Source of the DNA: a virus
IMG/VR virus record: IMGVR_UViG_3300021197_000830
Span: 1-26,149 of that record
Direction: 5' to 3' (one strand)
DNA length: 26,149 nt
Part shown: piece by piece, positions 8,922 through 17,366 of the stretch
Position numbering within the stretch: the stretch's first letter is position 1
Layout: every line of letters begins with the position of its first letter
Made by a program: the position numbers and the translations under genes
The notes under the pieces: generated by a model
Told to the model about the DNA's origin: nothing
Databases searched by the model: none
The model's input: only the letters and a program-made list of their open reading frames with translations

Positions 8922-9887
8922 TTATGTAGTCGTGTAGATCTTCCCAGACGCCGCTTCGTTCAATGACGAAAGCGTGTACTCAGAAATAATCATAGACCTG
9001 TCTGAGTCACCAGTTTTACTTAGTGCTTCAGTTTGGATAGGTCGCAGATAATCAACACTCCAATAGTCCATATCAAGCGCATAAACATTTACCGCAGACA
9101 TGAAACGGTTAGCTACAATTTGTAACTGCCCAAAGTCTGAAATGTAAATGTCAGCTGCACCGACGATTGAACCTGGCGCCACTGGGCCATTAGGCTGCAC
9201 ATCTCGGAATTGAGTTCCGATACCTGCAAACGCTGAGGCTAGCTGCTTGTTTGCGCTTCCGCACATAACAACACCAGGATTACCGCCTGAGTTCCAGACA
9301 GCCGCTAGACATGCCTTTAACTGTACTTCGCTAAAAGCTGCCGCTGTTCCTGGAGTAGGAGCAGTTGCCGGAGCACCAGAAGTTGTCGCAGGTGTAGTAG
9401 TATCTGCACCTGACTGCGCCTGGTTAGTTGATAGCCATGAGCCGATACCTGCTAGTTGTCTAGCTGTACCTGCACCGCCAGCTGTACCGATCTGAAGGCC
9501 GGTTAAAGCAACTTCCATATCACGTTTTAGCTCGCGTCCAGATTTTGAGATCTGATAGCTCATTTCATCAGCTCGGCCCGCCGTTGAAACACTTTGCAAT
9601 GTTCCAGTAACACGAGGCACTTTAGTGCTGATCTGTGTGTAGTTACCTAGACGATTAGTCGCTACCGCTGTATCAGTAGTTGCGTCGTCGCCTTCGATAT
9701 TAGCGTTTAGTGCTGCCGCCGTTAATGAGTCTGTTTGCCACTCATGAAAGGTTGCTGAAGCGCTACCGCGTTTCGCATTGGACAGAAACGGCGTATCCAT
9801 AGGCGATATGTCGTAAATAATGTCCGATAAGTCCTCTCTCTCGCCTACTGCGAGGAAAGTTGTAAAAGTACCCGCTGGTGTAGCCAT
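8922..9887 (-). CDS. Major capsid protein, SU10-like (DUF5309 type)
   Basis: The protein has 321 residues. It begins MATPAGTFTTFLAVGERED and continues LSDIIYDISPMDTPFLSNA, with ATFHEWQTDSLTAA next; this N-terminal pattern is the hallmark of the SU10-type capsid family. Ala/Thr/Gly-rich stretches (about 135-180) are likely the flexible loops of an HK97-type fold, and a C-terminal YWSVDYLRPIQTEALSKTGD segment would be the core beta domain. There is a good GGAG site 9 bases before the ATG at 9887. It is preceded by the scaffold gene by 13 bases, the usual order. It forms the capsid shell. Confidence 0.88.
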   Translation of the reverse strand: MATPAGTFTTFLAVGEREDLSDIIYDISPMDTPFLSNAKRGSASATFHEWQTDSLTAAALNANIEGDDATTDTAVATNRLGNYTQISTKVPRVTGTLQSVSTAGRADEMSYQISKSGRELKRDMEVALTGLQIGTAGGAGTARQLAGIGSWLSTNQAQSGADTTTPATTSGAPATAPTPGTAAAFSEVQLKACLAAVWNSGGNPGVVMCGSANKQLASAFAGIGTQFRDVQPNGPVAPGSIVGAADIYISDFGQLQIVANRFMSAVNVYALDMDYWSVDYLRPIQTEALSKTGDSDRSMIISEYTLSSLNEAASGKIYTTT

Positions 9888-9900
9888 TAGGTTAACTCCT

Positions 9901-10986
9901 CTATTTACTTAGTCGATGTTTGATCAACGCCGCTGCATCTTCGGTTGAGCCTGATTTACGCAAACTCTTTCTTAACGCGCCTTCTGCGGTGACCGCTTGT
10001 TGTGCTTTCGAGCGTTTGGCACCAGGTGTTAAAACCTTAGAACCTAACTTAAGCACTTTCTTTTTAGCTACATCCGTTTTTCTCATAGACTTGTCGTACA
10101 TCATCGCTTTGTGCGCTAACACAATAGTGCGGTGATCGTAGGAGCTGTCTACGTCTTGCTGGCTGTAACCTTGATCGAGTAAATAATTGACTAGCTCGGC
10201 CTGCTCGGCTTGGCGTGTTTCACTATTTTGCCACGATGGTAAAGCTGTCGTTAAAGCGCGATGCTCTCGCTCTATAACTTGGCTTAATTCTTTTTGATGC
10301 TGTTCACTAATAGTCGCTTTGTTTTGCTCGTATGCTTGAGCAGCTTGTTGGCGCATGGTTTGTAATTTGCCATTGCGCTCCTGAAATTCTTGTCGTTTAG
10401 CCGTCCATTCGGTCGGATTGTTGATACGCAAATTGTCCCAATCGATAGACTGAAATTCAGTTTGTAATGTTTGCTGCACCTGGTTCAAAAACATAGCGCC
10501 TTCTTGCGCTTGCCTTTCCATTGCCTCGGCCGCTTGTTGTTGTTGCGACTGTAACTCAGCTTTTAACGCTTCGCTTTCTTGCGCTAATCGTTGCGCACGC
10601 TCGTTGTTCTGAAACGTGTCCTTCCATTCGCCTAAGCTAACTTCTTTTCTCTCGCCATTAGCATCGGTTATTGGAATTGAGACATTATATAAATCAGCTG
10701 TTTCTACGCCTAAATGTTCAGCTAAGTCGCTAATCGAGCTGACTTCTAACGCTTCTTCCTCTACCGCCTCTGCTGTTTCATCACTTGCTTGTGGCAGTTC
10801 TTCGGTTTGCTCCGCTTGTTCTGGTTGCTCTGGTTGCTCAGCTTGTTCTACTGGTTGTTCTGTCTCAACCGCCTCTAGTTGTGGCGCTGTTTCTACCGGC
10901 GCTGCCTCAGCTGGTGCTTCTGCTACCGGCTCTGGCGATAAACTTGCGCTAATACGTTCTTCGATACTTGGTTGCCTCTCAGCCAT
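9901..10986 (-). CDS. Capsid scaffolding protein
   Basis: The protein has 361 residues. The first 90 are extremely acidic and low-complexity (Glu/Gln/Pro/Ala, with repeated EQPEQ-like units). A long helical coiled-coil region follows (about 130-260, rich in Gln and Glu: EALKAELQSQQQQAAEAMER). The C-terminus is basic with many Lys and Arg (KKKVLKLGSKVLTPGAKRSK). An acidic, coiled-coil protein with a basic capsid-binding tail directly before the capsid gene fits a scaffolding protein. It has a GGAG site before the ATG at 10986. No protease motif was seen, so release may be by exit rather than cleavage. Confidence 0.8.
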   Translation of the reverse strand: MAERQPSIEERISASLSPEPVAEAPAEAAPVETAPQLEAVETEQPVEQAEQPEQPEQAEQTEELPQASDETAEAVEEEALEVSSISDLAEHLGVETADLYNVSIPITDANGERKEVSLGEWKDTFQNNERAQRLAQESEALKAELQSQQQQAAEAMERQAQEGAMFLNQVQQTLQTEFQSIDWDNLRINNPTEWTAKRQEFQERNGKLQTMRQQAAQAYEQNKATISEQHQKELSQVIEREHRALTTALPSWQNSETRQAEQAELVNYLLDQGYSQQDVDSSYDHRTIVLAHKAMMYDKSMRKTDVAKKKVLKLGSKVLTPGAKRSKAQQAVTAEGALRKSLRKSGSTEDAAALIKHRLSK

Positions 10987-11006
10987 GATGTACTCCTTAT
11001 CGCCTC

Positions 11007-11267
11007 TCAGCGTGTTTTATCAAGTTCCATTTGTGCCATTTTGCCGGTCGTCAATACGCTTTCAATGTGGCTAAACACCGAACGCGATGCGACTAGCATC
11101 TGGTATATCTTTTCTCGTTCCTCACTTTGATTCATGCTGGTGGTTTGCCAGGCTTCTACTAAATTGTTGGTAATCATTTCTTTAGTTTCGATGAACAACG
11201 GATTGCTCATTAAAATTTGCGCTTGGTGCGCACGCTCACGCTCTTTGATTAAATTGTTTTTATCCAA
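11007..11267 (-). CDS. Small helical protein between portal and scaffold
   Basis: The protein is about 86 residues if it starts at the TTG at 11267, which overlaps the portal end by 8 bases; an in-frame ATG at 11210 (MSNPLFIETKEM) would give 67. It is predicted all-helical (MITNNLVEAWQTTSM, REKIYQMLVASRSVFSHIES) with no Cys. Similar-sized helical proteins follow the portal in many podoviruses and siphoviruses. Its function is unknown; an assembly co-factor is a guess. Confidence 0.55.
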   Translation of the reverse strand: MDKNNLIKERERAHQAQILMSNPLFIETKEMITNNLVEAWQTTSMNQSEEREKIYQMLVASRSVFSHIESVLTTGKMAQMELDKTR

Positions 11268-13638
11268 TTTGCGTTACCTGGCCAGACTCATCACGAATAA
11301 TAGGTTGGTCGCCTACTTGTATAATTAGCCCTTGTTCATCACGCACAATGGTTTTAGGCGATGATGAGCTTTGAGAAATAGCGTCAATGCGCTCGGCTAT
11401 CTCTTGATTCTGCGCTAACAAACTCCCAATCAGCTCCCGCATTTCGGATAAGTCGACCGGCGATTCCGCTTTAGCTTCCGAGGTCACTAGCTTAGTGATG
11501 TTGTCTAACTGCGCTTTATATTGCGCTACCTCACTACTGCGCTCGGACTGCACCGCATCTAACTCTAAGTTCAAACGCGCTAGGGCTTGCTCGGTGTCTT
11601 GTTTTTCCATTTGCAGCTCTAAACTTGCGATCTTAGCGTCCGAATCGTTGGAGTTTTTAAACTGTGTTAATTGCGCTTTCATCCGCTCAATGTCAGCTTT
11701 TAACTGCGTTTCTTGCATAGTCAACTCTTGCTGGCGCATCTTTAACTGTTGCTCCATCTGCATTTGTTGCATCTTGACCTGGTTGGCGTCGAGCTTGCTT
11801 TGCGCCTCCATCATTAACGCTTGTGCGTGCGTCTTAGCTAACTCGGCCTGCATGTCGGGTTGCGGTGGTGCAGGTGGAATAGTTCTAGGATCTGTGAAAT
11901 ACGCACTTGGCTCTAAGCCAAACGCATCAGTCATATCAGCTAACGATTGATACAACTGATAAGGCTGTACAATGGAACCTAACCCACCGGCTTGTACTTG
12001 CTCCATCTGTTTAGCCATGATTGAGTCGAGCGCTACCATGCGTCTTTCGCGTGATACCGTACCAACTCCAACCGTAATCGTGGTATTAACCCGCTCACGC
12101 CACTCACTAGGGTTAAACGCACCAAACTGGCCTGATACATTGACCACCATTTCTTTATCCTGGTGCGTCATCAATAACCTATGGATAAGTTTAAAGACTG
12201 TTCTAAACCCAACTTCAGCAACAATGCGTGCAATCAGTTCGATTTTCATGCGTGCCGAGTCATACGCTAACGCCGCAACGCCAGTATTCACATTGGCTAA
12301 ACTGTTCTTATCTAAGCCAGCCACCTCATTGCCTACGCCCGTACGCTGTTTACGCACTTCATCCAGGTAATTAACCATGTTATAGGCTTCTGGAGGCAGG
12401 CTATTGTGTGGCATTGGCGTGATGTAACTACTCGCACCGCCATCGCCTTTAAACCGCACCACGCCGCCAGGACGCGAGGTTAGCAAGTCATCAAGGTTTA
12501 CATGTTGATCATTAACTGCCGTTCGGCTGTTGTTTGCTAGATAGGTGTTATCAAGCATCGAGCGAGTCAATGTTGATTTGATCAACTGCAAGTCCATTGT
12601 CAGGTCTGCAATCGACATACCGAAAAACTTGTGCGGCATTAAGATAGGACTAACGCAAGCAAACGGCACAAAATCAACTGGCTCTATACTTAACAATTGG
12701 CTAGATGATGAACTGTAATTGCCACCAGCCATGCAAACTTTCAATAATTCTGCGATGCCATCGCCGTCCCTATCCACATCAACGTAGCACTCACTGATCC
12801 AGTACATCCGCATCGACTCGGTTTCTGAGTAGTCAAACGGCATTTGCTCGTCGGTATCATTGCGCCTGGCTAACTCTTCCGGCGTCAATACGTCGTCGTC
12901 AAACGGCAGACTGCGGATGGTGTCAATGTCATAACCCATCTGCACTAATTCAGTGAATGATTTTTGCGTCCTGTGGTAGCAGAAGTTAGTGTCCTCAGCG
13001 TACGGACTCCTAGCATAACGCGCTATACCAAACTCTTCCGGGGGTACAGGCTCTATACGTATCCGGCCTTTTGAGGTGGTTTCCCTGAAGGTACAATCAA
13101 GCACGCCAGGCTCAGTCTCCTCAATCTCTAACAACTCCCGCTCGACGTTTGGATCCATCATTAATTGGCCAAACTGAATTTCATCTAAGCCGGTGTAACT
13201 TTCTTTTGTTTCTTCCGGCGTATCATCCCAATATATTTTTAATATGCCGGTCTTAGACAGTAAGGCATCTTTGAGCATGGTGTAGGTGTTGTAGAAGCCG
13301 CGATTCTGTTTCCAGAAAACGTGATTGACCACTTCGGTTTCAATCTTAGCCTGCTCAATGTCGTCGCCGTTGACCGGATCAAACTGCACCATGTTATCCA
13401 CATCAGTGAATATGCGTACTAAAGACGGCAACATCCACTCAACCGTTTCCATTACTTCGCGTGTTACAACACTAGAACGACCTTCGACCTCGTTTCCATA
13501 AGGCTCGCCGTAATAGTAATCTAGCGCTTCTGCACGTTCGTTTGATACATCACCACCATCACGCCCTGCCGCGTTATCCATCTCTGATCGACATATCGCT
13601 GCTATTTGGTCGTCGGTTACTGGTTGTGCTTTAGCCAT
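11260..13638 (-). CDS. Portal protein (P22-like)
   Basis: The ATG at 13638 overlaps the terminase stop as TAATG, giving 792 residues (MAKAQPVTDDQIAAICRSE); an upstream in-frame ATG at 13677 lies within the terminase gene and is less likely. The region with VVTREVMETVEWMLPSLVRI and FTDVDNMVQFDP, and a central WISECYVDVDRDGDGIAELLKV segment, are typical of large podovirus portals. The C-terminal 200 residues are a Gln/Met-rich coiled coil (about 600-740) that may form the barrel inside the head. It is the dodecameric channel for packaging and ejection. Order terminase-portal-scaffold-capsid is standard. Confidence 0.87.
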   Translation of the reverse strand: MAKAQPVTDDQIAAICRSEMDNAAGRDGGDVSNERAEALDYYYGEPYGNEVEGRSSVVTREVMETVEWMLPSLVRIFTDVDNMVQFDPVNGDDIEQAKIETEVVNHVFWKQNRGFYNTYTMLKDALLSKTGILKIYWDDTPEETKESYTGLDEIQFGQLMMDPNVERELLEIEETEPGVLDCTFRETTSKGRIRIEPVPPEEFGIARYARSPYAEDTNFCYHRTQKSFTELVQMGYDIDTIRSLPFDDDVLTPEELARRNDTDEQMPFDYSETESMRMYWISECYVDVDRDGDGIAELLKVCMAGGNYSSSSSQLLSIEPVDFVPFACVSPILMPHKFFGMSIADLTMDLQLIKSTLTRSMLDNTYLANNSRTAVNDQHVNLDDLLTSRPGGVVRFKGDGGASSYITPMPHNSLPPEAYNMVNYLDEVRKQRTGVGNEVAGLDKNSLANVNTGVAALAYDSARMKIELIARIVAEVGFRTVFKLIHRLLMTHQDKEMVVNVSGQFGAFNPSEWRERVNTTITVGVGTVSRERRMVALDSIMAKQMEQVQAGGLGSIVQPYQLYQSLADMTDAFGLEPSAYFTDPRTIPPAPPQPDMQAELAKTHAQALMMEAQSKLDANQVKMQQMQMEQQLKMRQQELTMQETQLKADIERMKAQLTQFKNSNDSDAKIASLELQMEKQDTEQALARLNLELDAVQSERSSEVAQYKAQLDNITKLVTSEAKAESPVDLSEMRELIGSLLAQNQEIAERIDAISQSSSSPKTIVRDEQGLIIQVGDQPIIRDESGQVTQIG

Positions 13639-14900
13639 TAAACTATTCCTTGTTCGCCGTAATCTAACGGCTGCCAACTAATATTCGGTGCTTTAAACAT
13701 CGCACCATAGCGAAACGAATCAGCGGCGTGAGACGCCCAATCGTGCTTCGGTTTCAATCTGAATGTTCTGTTCTTGTCGTCGTACTCGGCTCGATACTGG
13801 CGCAACGCATCTAAACCGCGCTTACACCGCAACTCATCAAACCAGCAATTCTTTAGCATCCGGCGTACTGCCTCAATGCCATCCTCAACTCTATCCGCTG
13901 CCATTACGTGCGGCTCTATGCCTAACGTTTGAAGCGTTTGGACTCGTGTTTTACCTGTATCTAACGACCTGGCTTTAACATCATGCGGAAATACATGGTG
14001 CGAATACTGATAGCCGCCTTGTCGCTTGTCATCAAGTAATTGCGTGTAGTGGCTTAACGGCTCGCCTGAGTTCTCGTAGTAATCAATCAGCCGTACTTCA
14101 GTCCCAACACGTTGAGCAAACCAAATAGCTGTACTATCGCCGATGCCTAAGTCCCACCAGGTTTCAACTTCTAACGCGGTATCGTGAGCCACTTTGCCTA
14201 TACGGTTTTCTGTCTCTGCTTCCTCGAGCAATCGACCGTAATAAGAACCCATTACCGCCGCCTGCCAGGAACACTCAAACTCTTGTCGATATTGTTCTTC
14301 GGACATTGCTTTTTTAGCAGCGTCTAATTCTTCCTGCTCGACGTATTCAGTATCACTGGCTTTATGCAATCTAACGTACCAGTCAGAATCGTCTTTAACC
14401 TCTGAGTACATGTCATAAAAAGCATTGTGTCCCATTGGCGTTCCAATAAAGATGGCGCCACCTTTTCTATCAGCTAACGCTGGCCTAATTACTTCTGGCC
14501 ACAATCGTTCTGACATTTGCGCGTATTCATCCATCACGCAATCATCGAGATAGATGCCTCGCAACGTATCCGGCGAATCACCACCGTATAAGCTAATGCG
14601 TGCGCCATTAGGGAAATCAGCCCTTAACTCGGCTTCGTTGTACTTGATGCCAGGGATCGGTCGAGAGAATGTTTTAACCATATCCCAAGCAACACTCTTA
14701 GCCTGGCGGTACAAAGGCGCAATATAAGCAAACCTTGGATTTTCTTTAGTGCTGGTGCAAGCCGCTTTAATCAGCTCATTCACCGCGAATACGGTCTTGC
14801 CAAAGCGTCGATGGCAAACTAATAATTTAAAACGTGCTGGGTTGTTGTGGGCTTCGCGTTGTAATGGTCGAGGGCTGTAAGGGATCTCAATTATTGCCAT
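13638..14900 (-). CDS. Terminase large subunit
   Basis: The protein has 420 residues. The ATPase domain has a Walker A-like CHRRFGKT (29-36), a Walker B-like DDCVMDEY ending in the catalytic Asp-Glu, and a coupling motif region IFIGTPMG. The C-terminal nuclease domain shows an RNase H-like strand with WDLGIGDSTAIWF (Asp near 247), an FPHD segment and a terminal HAADSFRYG Asp, which should bind the two metals. It overlaps the small subunit by 14 bases and the portal by 1. It cuts and pumps DNA into the head through the portal. Confidence 0.92.
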   Translation of the reverse strand: MAIIEIPYSPRPLQREAHNNPARFKLLVCHRRFGKTVFAVNELIKAACTSTKENPRFAYIAPLYRQAKSVAWDMVKTFSRPIPGIKYNEAELRADFPNGARISLYGGDSPDTLRGIYLDDCVMDEYAQMSERLWPEVIRPALADRKGGAIFIGTPMGHNAFYDMYSEVKDDSDWYVRLHKASDTEYVEQEELDAAKKAMSEEQYRQEFECSWQAAVMGSYYGRLLEEAETENRIGKVAHDTALEVETWWDLGIGDSTAIWFAQRVGTEVRLIDYYENSGEPLSHYTQLLDDKRQGGYQYSHHVFPHDVKARSLDTGKTRVQTLQTLGIEPHVMAADRVEDGIEAVRRMLKNCWFDELRCKRGLDALRQYRAEYDDKNRTFRLKPKHDWASHAADSFRYGAMFKAPNISWQPLDYGEQGIV

Positions 14901-15228
14901 CTAACCATTTAACCGTAATGCCGCCGTCCACTTCTTGCTTTTGCGTTTCTTTCCAGCCCATACGTGCTTTAGACCACCATATAGCGGCTGTTGTATTGCC
15001 GCCGGTGGCTTGTCGGTACAGCGATTCGGCTATCTTTGCGTTAGCTTTAGTCATGCCGACCGATAGCTCGTTCTTAAACTTGTTATACATCGTGGCCTTA
15101 CATACCGCTTCGCCTGTATTAGGATTAATGACCATTTTAGCCATGTCCTCAACAGGGATACCGTAGCCAGCCATCGCTTCAACGCTTTTACGTTGTTCAT
15201 CGGTTGGATCGAATACTTTATTAACCAC
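14887..15228 (-). CDS. Terminase small subunit-like DNA-binding protein
   Basis: The best start is the GTG at 15228, overlapping the methyltransferase stop by 8 bases, giving 113 residues; a longer in-frame start at 15276 would lie inside the methyltransferase. The N-terminus (FDPTDEQRKSVEAMAGYGIP, then VEDMAKMV and ATMYNKFKNEL) is a helix-turn-helix pattern of small terminases, followed by a helical AESLYRQATGGNTTAAIWW segment and a WKETQKQEV tail. It should recognise the packaging site and recruit the large subunit, whose gene overlaps it. Confidence 0.75.
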   Translation of the reverse strand: MVNKVFDPTDEQRKSVEAMAGYGIPVEDMAKMVINPNTGEAVCKATMYNKFKNELSVGMTKANAKIAESLYRQATGGNTTAAIWWSKARMGWKETQKQEVDGGITVKWLDGNN

Positions 15229-16417
15229 GCTCGGCCACCTCGCCTGTAAAATCTTCCCAGCGCTTGACCGCCACATCGACGTAAGCAGGGTTTAGCTCAA
15301 TAGCGTGTGCAACACGTCCTGTCATCTCAGCGGCTATAATTGTTGTTCCGCTACCGCTAAACGGTTCATATACTGCCTGACCAGGCGATGAGTTGTTTTC
15401 AATAGGACGTTTCATGCACTCGACAGGCTTTTGCGTGCTGTGTCCTGTTTCGCTTTTCATTGGCTTGCTAATATCCCAGATCGTTGTTTGCTTGCGACCT
15501 CCAACGTAATGACCTGTCTTTTTGTCTTTTACCGCGTACCAGCAAGGTTCATGTTTGGGATGGTAATCACCACGCCCAATCACCATATTGTTTTTAGCCC
15601 ATATGATCTGTGCGCGTATGTTAAAGCCGTTATCGATTAAGCTATTAGCGACAATATGCGCTTTTTTATCAGCGTGCCACACATACGCCACGTCCCCAGG
15701 GAACAGCGCCCAGGCTTCCGACCAATCAGCTTGATTGTCGTTTGCTACTTCGCCAACAGCAAAAGCACCATAAGATTTCCCATCGGGTCTTTTTGCATTG
15801 TTTCTCCAGCTAGCATCATACTCAACGCCATACGGAGGATCGGTGACCATTAGATGCGGCTCTACGCCGTTTAAGCATTTAGCCACAACATCCGCGTCTG
15901 TACTGTCGCCGCAAACTAAACGATGTCGCCCTAATATCCACACATCACCTAAACAAGCGGTCGGCTCATCAGGAACGTCAGGCACATCATCGGGATCGGT
16001 TAGCCCTTCGTTTGTATCTAAAAACCCTGCCAACTCGCTATCACTAAAGCCCGTCAACGACAGGTCAAACTCTAGCGCGTCCAAGCCAGCCAACTCACCC
16101 TGTAACAGCTCAACGTCCCAACCAGCGTTTAGGCTTAGTTTGTTGTCAGCTAAGATGTACGCTTTACGCTGTACTGGCGTGAGATAACTTAGATCAATAG
16201 TCGGCACGCTTTTAAGCTGTAACTTACGCGCCGCTTGTACTCGACCATGACCAGCAATAATTCCGTTATCCCCATCCACTAGCACTGGGTTAGTAAAACC
16301 AAACTCTTTAATGCTTGCCGCTATCTGCGCAACCTGATCGTCAGAGTGTGTCCTGGCGTTATTGGAATACGGTATTAAATGTTCGACTTTAATCTCTTTT
16401 ATAGCGTCTACTTTCAT
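15221..16417 (-). CDS. ParB-domain fused DNA methyltransferase (adenine/N4-cytosine type)
   Basis: The protein has 398 residues. About residues 8-95 form a ParB/sulfiredoxin-like N domain (IPYSNNARTHSDDQVAQIAA and the GHGR box in IIAGHGRVQAARKL). About 155-398 form the methyltransferase: catalytic DPPY at 193-196 and, later, the SAM-binding FSGSGTT at 353-359. This order (catalytic motif first) is the beta class. The STQKPVE segment is also typical. It methylates DNA on an amino group, N6-adenine or N4-cytosine. No restriction enzyme is nearby, so it probably protects phage DNA or marks packaging sites. It is directly upstream of the terminases, with ATGA overlap to a 9-codon reading frame ahead of it. 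Confidence 0.88.
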   Translation of the reverse strand: MKVDAIKEIKVEHLIPYSNNARTHSDDQVAQIAASIKEFGFTNPVLVDGDNGIIAGHGRVQAARKLQLKSVPTIDLSYLTPVQRKAYILADNKLSLNAGWDVELLQGELAGLDALEFDLSLTGFSDSELAGFLDTNEGLTDPDDVPDVPDEPTACLGDVWILGRHRLVCGDSTDADVVAKCLNGVEPHLMVTDPPYGVEYDASWRNNAKRPDGKSYGAFAVGEVANDNQADWSEAWALFPGDVAYVWHADKKAHIVANSLIDNGFNIRAQIIWAKNNMVIGRGDYHPKHEPCWYAVKDKKTGHYVGGRKQTTIWDISKPMKSETGHSTQKPVECMKRPIENNSSPGQAVYEPFSGSGTTIIAAEMTGRVAHAIELNPAYVDVAVKRWEDFTGEVAERG

Positions 16418-16505
16418 AACGCTAAGTCTTTGATTTTATTCATATTGGCTCTCACCACGATAGATTGTAGACCTATTAACTCTCGCTAACGATCCACGTG
16501 GAACA

Positions 16506-16763
16506 TCACCAGGCTTTACAGCTCCAATACCTAGCCTTAGTTTTTGGCCCAGGTGTTGCGCAGTTATGCCTAGCTCTAAAATTACTTCTGCGTCCAGGTT
16601 GGTCTTTCTTAATCTTCATATTAGGGTCGCCAAATGTCACTCGGCGTACCTTCCCGCCTTCCTGCACAAATACTTCGCTTTTCTTTCTGCCGTAACTAAC
16701 GTCGCCTTGGCGTATTCTTCTTGGCTTGTTTAACGTAACTGTGCGGCCTCGATACTCAGCCAT
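16506..16763 (-). CDS. Small basic phage protein with C-terminal RHNC / YWSC motif
   Basis: The protein has 85 residues. It starts MAEYRGRTVTLNKPRRIRQG at the ATG at 16763, which overlaps the previous stop as TAATG. It has KVRRVTFGDPNMKI in the middle and ends with FRARHNCATPG followed by ARYWSCKAW; this combined pattern (RVTFGDPNM, RHNC, YWSC) recurs in a small family of viral proteins, sometimes fused to capsid or protease genes. Two Cys and one His could hold a metal. Function is unknown; head assembly is plausible from family use and position. Confidence 0.75.
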   Translation of the reverse strand: MAEYRGRTVTLNKPRRIRQGDVSYGRKKSEVFVQEGGKVRRVTFGDPNMKIKKDQPGRRSNFRARHNCATPGPKTKARYWSCKAW

Positions 16764-16789
16764 TACTTGCCTACTTTTTTCAAAGCCAT
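16763..16789 (-). CDS. Eight-codon relay reading frame
   Basis: The frame MALKKVGK is joined at both ends by TAATG overlaps: its ATG overlaps the stop of the 46-aa gene and its stop overlaps the ATG of the 85-aa gene. It may only serve to pass ribosomes from one gene to the next, as re-initiation at these overlaps is efficient. No evidence for a functional peptide. Confidence 0.3.
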   Translation of the reverse strand: MALKKVGK

Positions 16790-16929
16790 TATTTTTTTCT
16801 AGGTCTTGGTTTTATTGAACCTAAAGCACCACCTGTTGGCGCAGAAGCTCTTCTGCGAGATATTTTCTTCTTCGTCTTTTTTGGTGGCCGGCCTCTAACA
16901 TTGCCGTACGTTCCTTTTCCCATTGGCAT
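16789..16929 (-). CDS. Small Arg/Lys-rich protein (46 aa)
   Basis: The ATG at 16929 to TAA at 16789 gives MPMGKGTYGNVRGRPPKKTK and then a further basic tail ending RPRKK. The GRPPKK box resembles an AT-hook-like DNA-binding element. The start MPMGKGTYG is a recurring opening of small proteins found near portal or terminase genes of aquatic phages. It has an AAGGAAG ribosome site inside the end of the previous gene. Probably a DNA-associated or head-filling protein; role not known. Confidence 0.65.
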   Translation of the reverse strand: MPMGKGTYGNVRGRPPKKTKKKISRRRASAPTGGALGSIKPRPRKK

Positions 16930-16931
16930 GA

Positions 16932-17090
16932 TTACTTCCTTTTTTTCTTTTTAACTGTTTTTGCAGCTTTTTTAAACGATTTGGCTGTCGGAGCGCCTTT
17001 TGTGCCAGGCTTCCTCATCTTTTCGTTAGAACCTGCTTTGATTCTTTTGCGTTTGGCGTGGATATTTGAATATAAACCTGGCTTAGCCAC
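16932..17090 (-). CDS. Small Lys-rich protein (52 aa)
   Basis: The GTG at 17090 (ribosome site GGAGCTAAGG) to TAA at 16932 encodes a protein starting VAKPGLYSNIHAKRKRIKAG, then SNEKMRKPGTKGAPTAKSFK and a run of Lys. This sequence pattern (KPGLYxNIHAKRKRIxxGS...MRKPG) is common among phages as a small uncharacterised protein. It has about 17 Lys in 52 residues. With the 46-aa and 85-aa genes it forms a set of basic mini-proteins ahead of the packaging genes. Confidence 0.72.
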   Translation of the reverse strand: MAKPGLYSNIHAKRKRIKAGSNEKMRKPGTKGAPTAKSFKKAAKTVKKKKRK

Positions 17091-17099
17091 CCTTAGCTC

Positions 17100-17366
17100 C
17101 TACAATAATAAAAATAACTCATCGTCATCTAATAACTTCTTTTGCCAAGCATCAGCACGCACTTTGCTGGGGCCAGCCAATCGGTTATCGATACGTTTGG
17201 TTTTGCGAGTAATTAATAAACCTAAATTCTCATCACCTAGCGCATTGGCTAACTTAGCTTCATCGCTGGTTTGTGATTTACTGCGCTCTAACAGCTCCCT
17301 TTCTTCCTGCGGATTCTTTACCAGGACACGTTGACCTTGTACCTGGACTCGTCGTGGATAGCGCAC
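17100..17366 (-). CDS. Small conserved phage protein, unknown role
   Basis: The GTG at 17366 overlaps the holin stop (TAGTG) and gives 88 residues, starting VRYPRRVQVQGQRVLVKNPQ, then a charged helix (EERELLERSKSQTSDEAKLA). The frame is open further upstream to 17450 but this lies inside the holin gene. The C-terminus is acidic with a Leu cap (LLDDDELFLLL). No catalytic motif was found. The place between holin and packaging genes suggests a virion or lysis accessory role. Confidence 0.6.
   Translation of the reverse strand: MRYPRRVQVQGQRVLVKNPQEERELLERSKSQTSDEAKLANALGDENLGLLITRKTKRIDNRLAGPSKVRADAWQKKLLDDDELFLLL

Noticed and set aside
10616-11074. Plus-strand Ser/Cys repeat frame of 152 aa
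   Set aside because: Complement of the acidic repeats of the scaffold gene.
11495-12370. Cys- and Ser-rich plus-strand frames opposite the portal gene
   Set aside because: Composition is what the complement of Gln/Met/Ala-rich coding DNA gives; no ribosome site.
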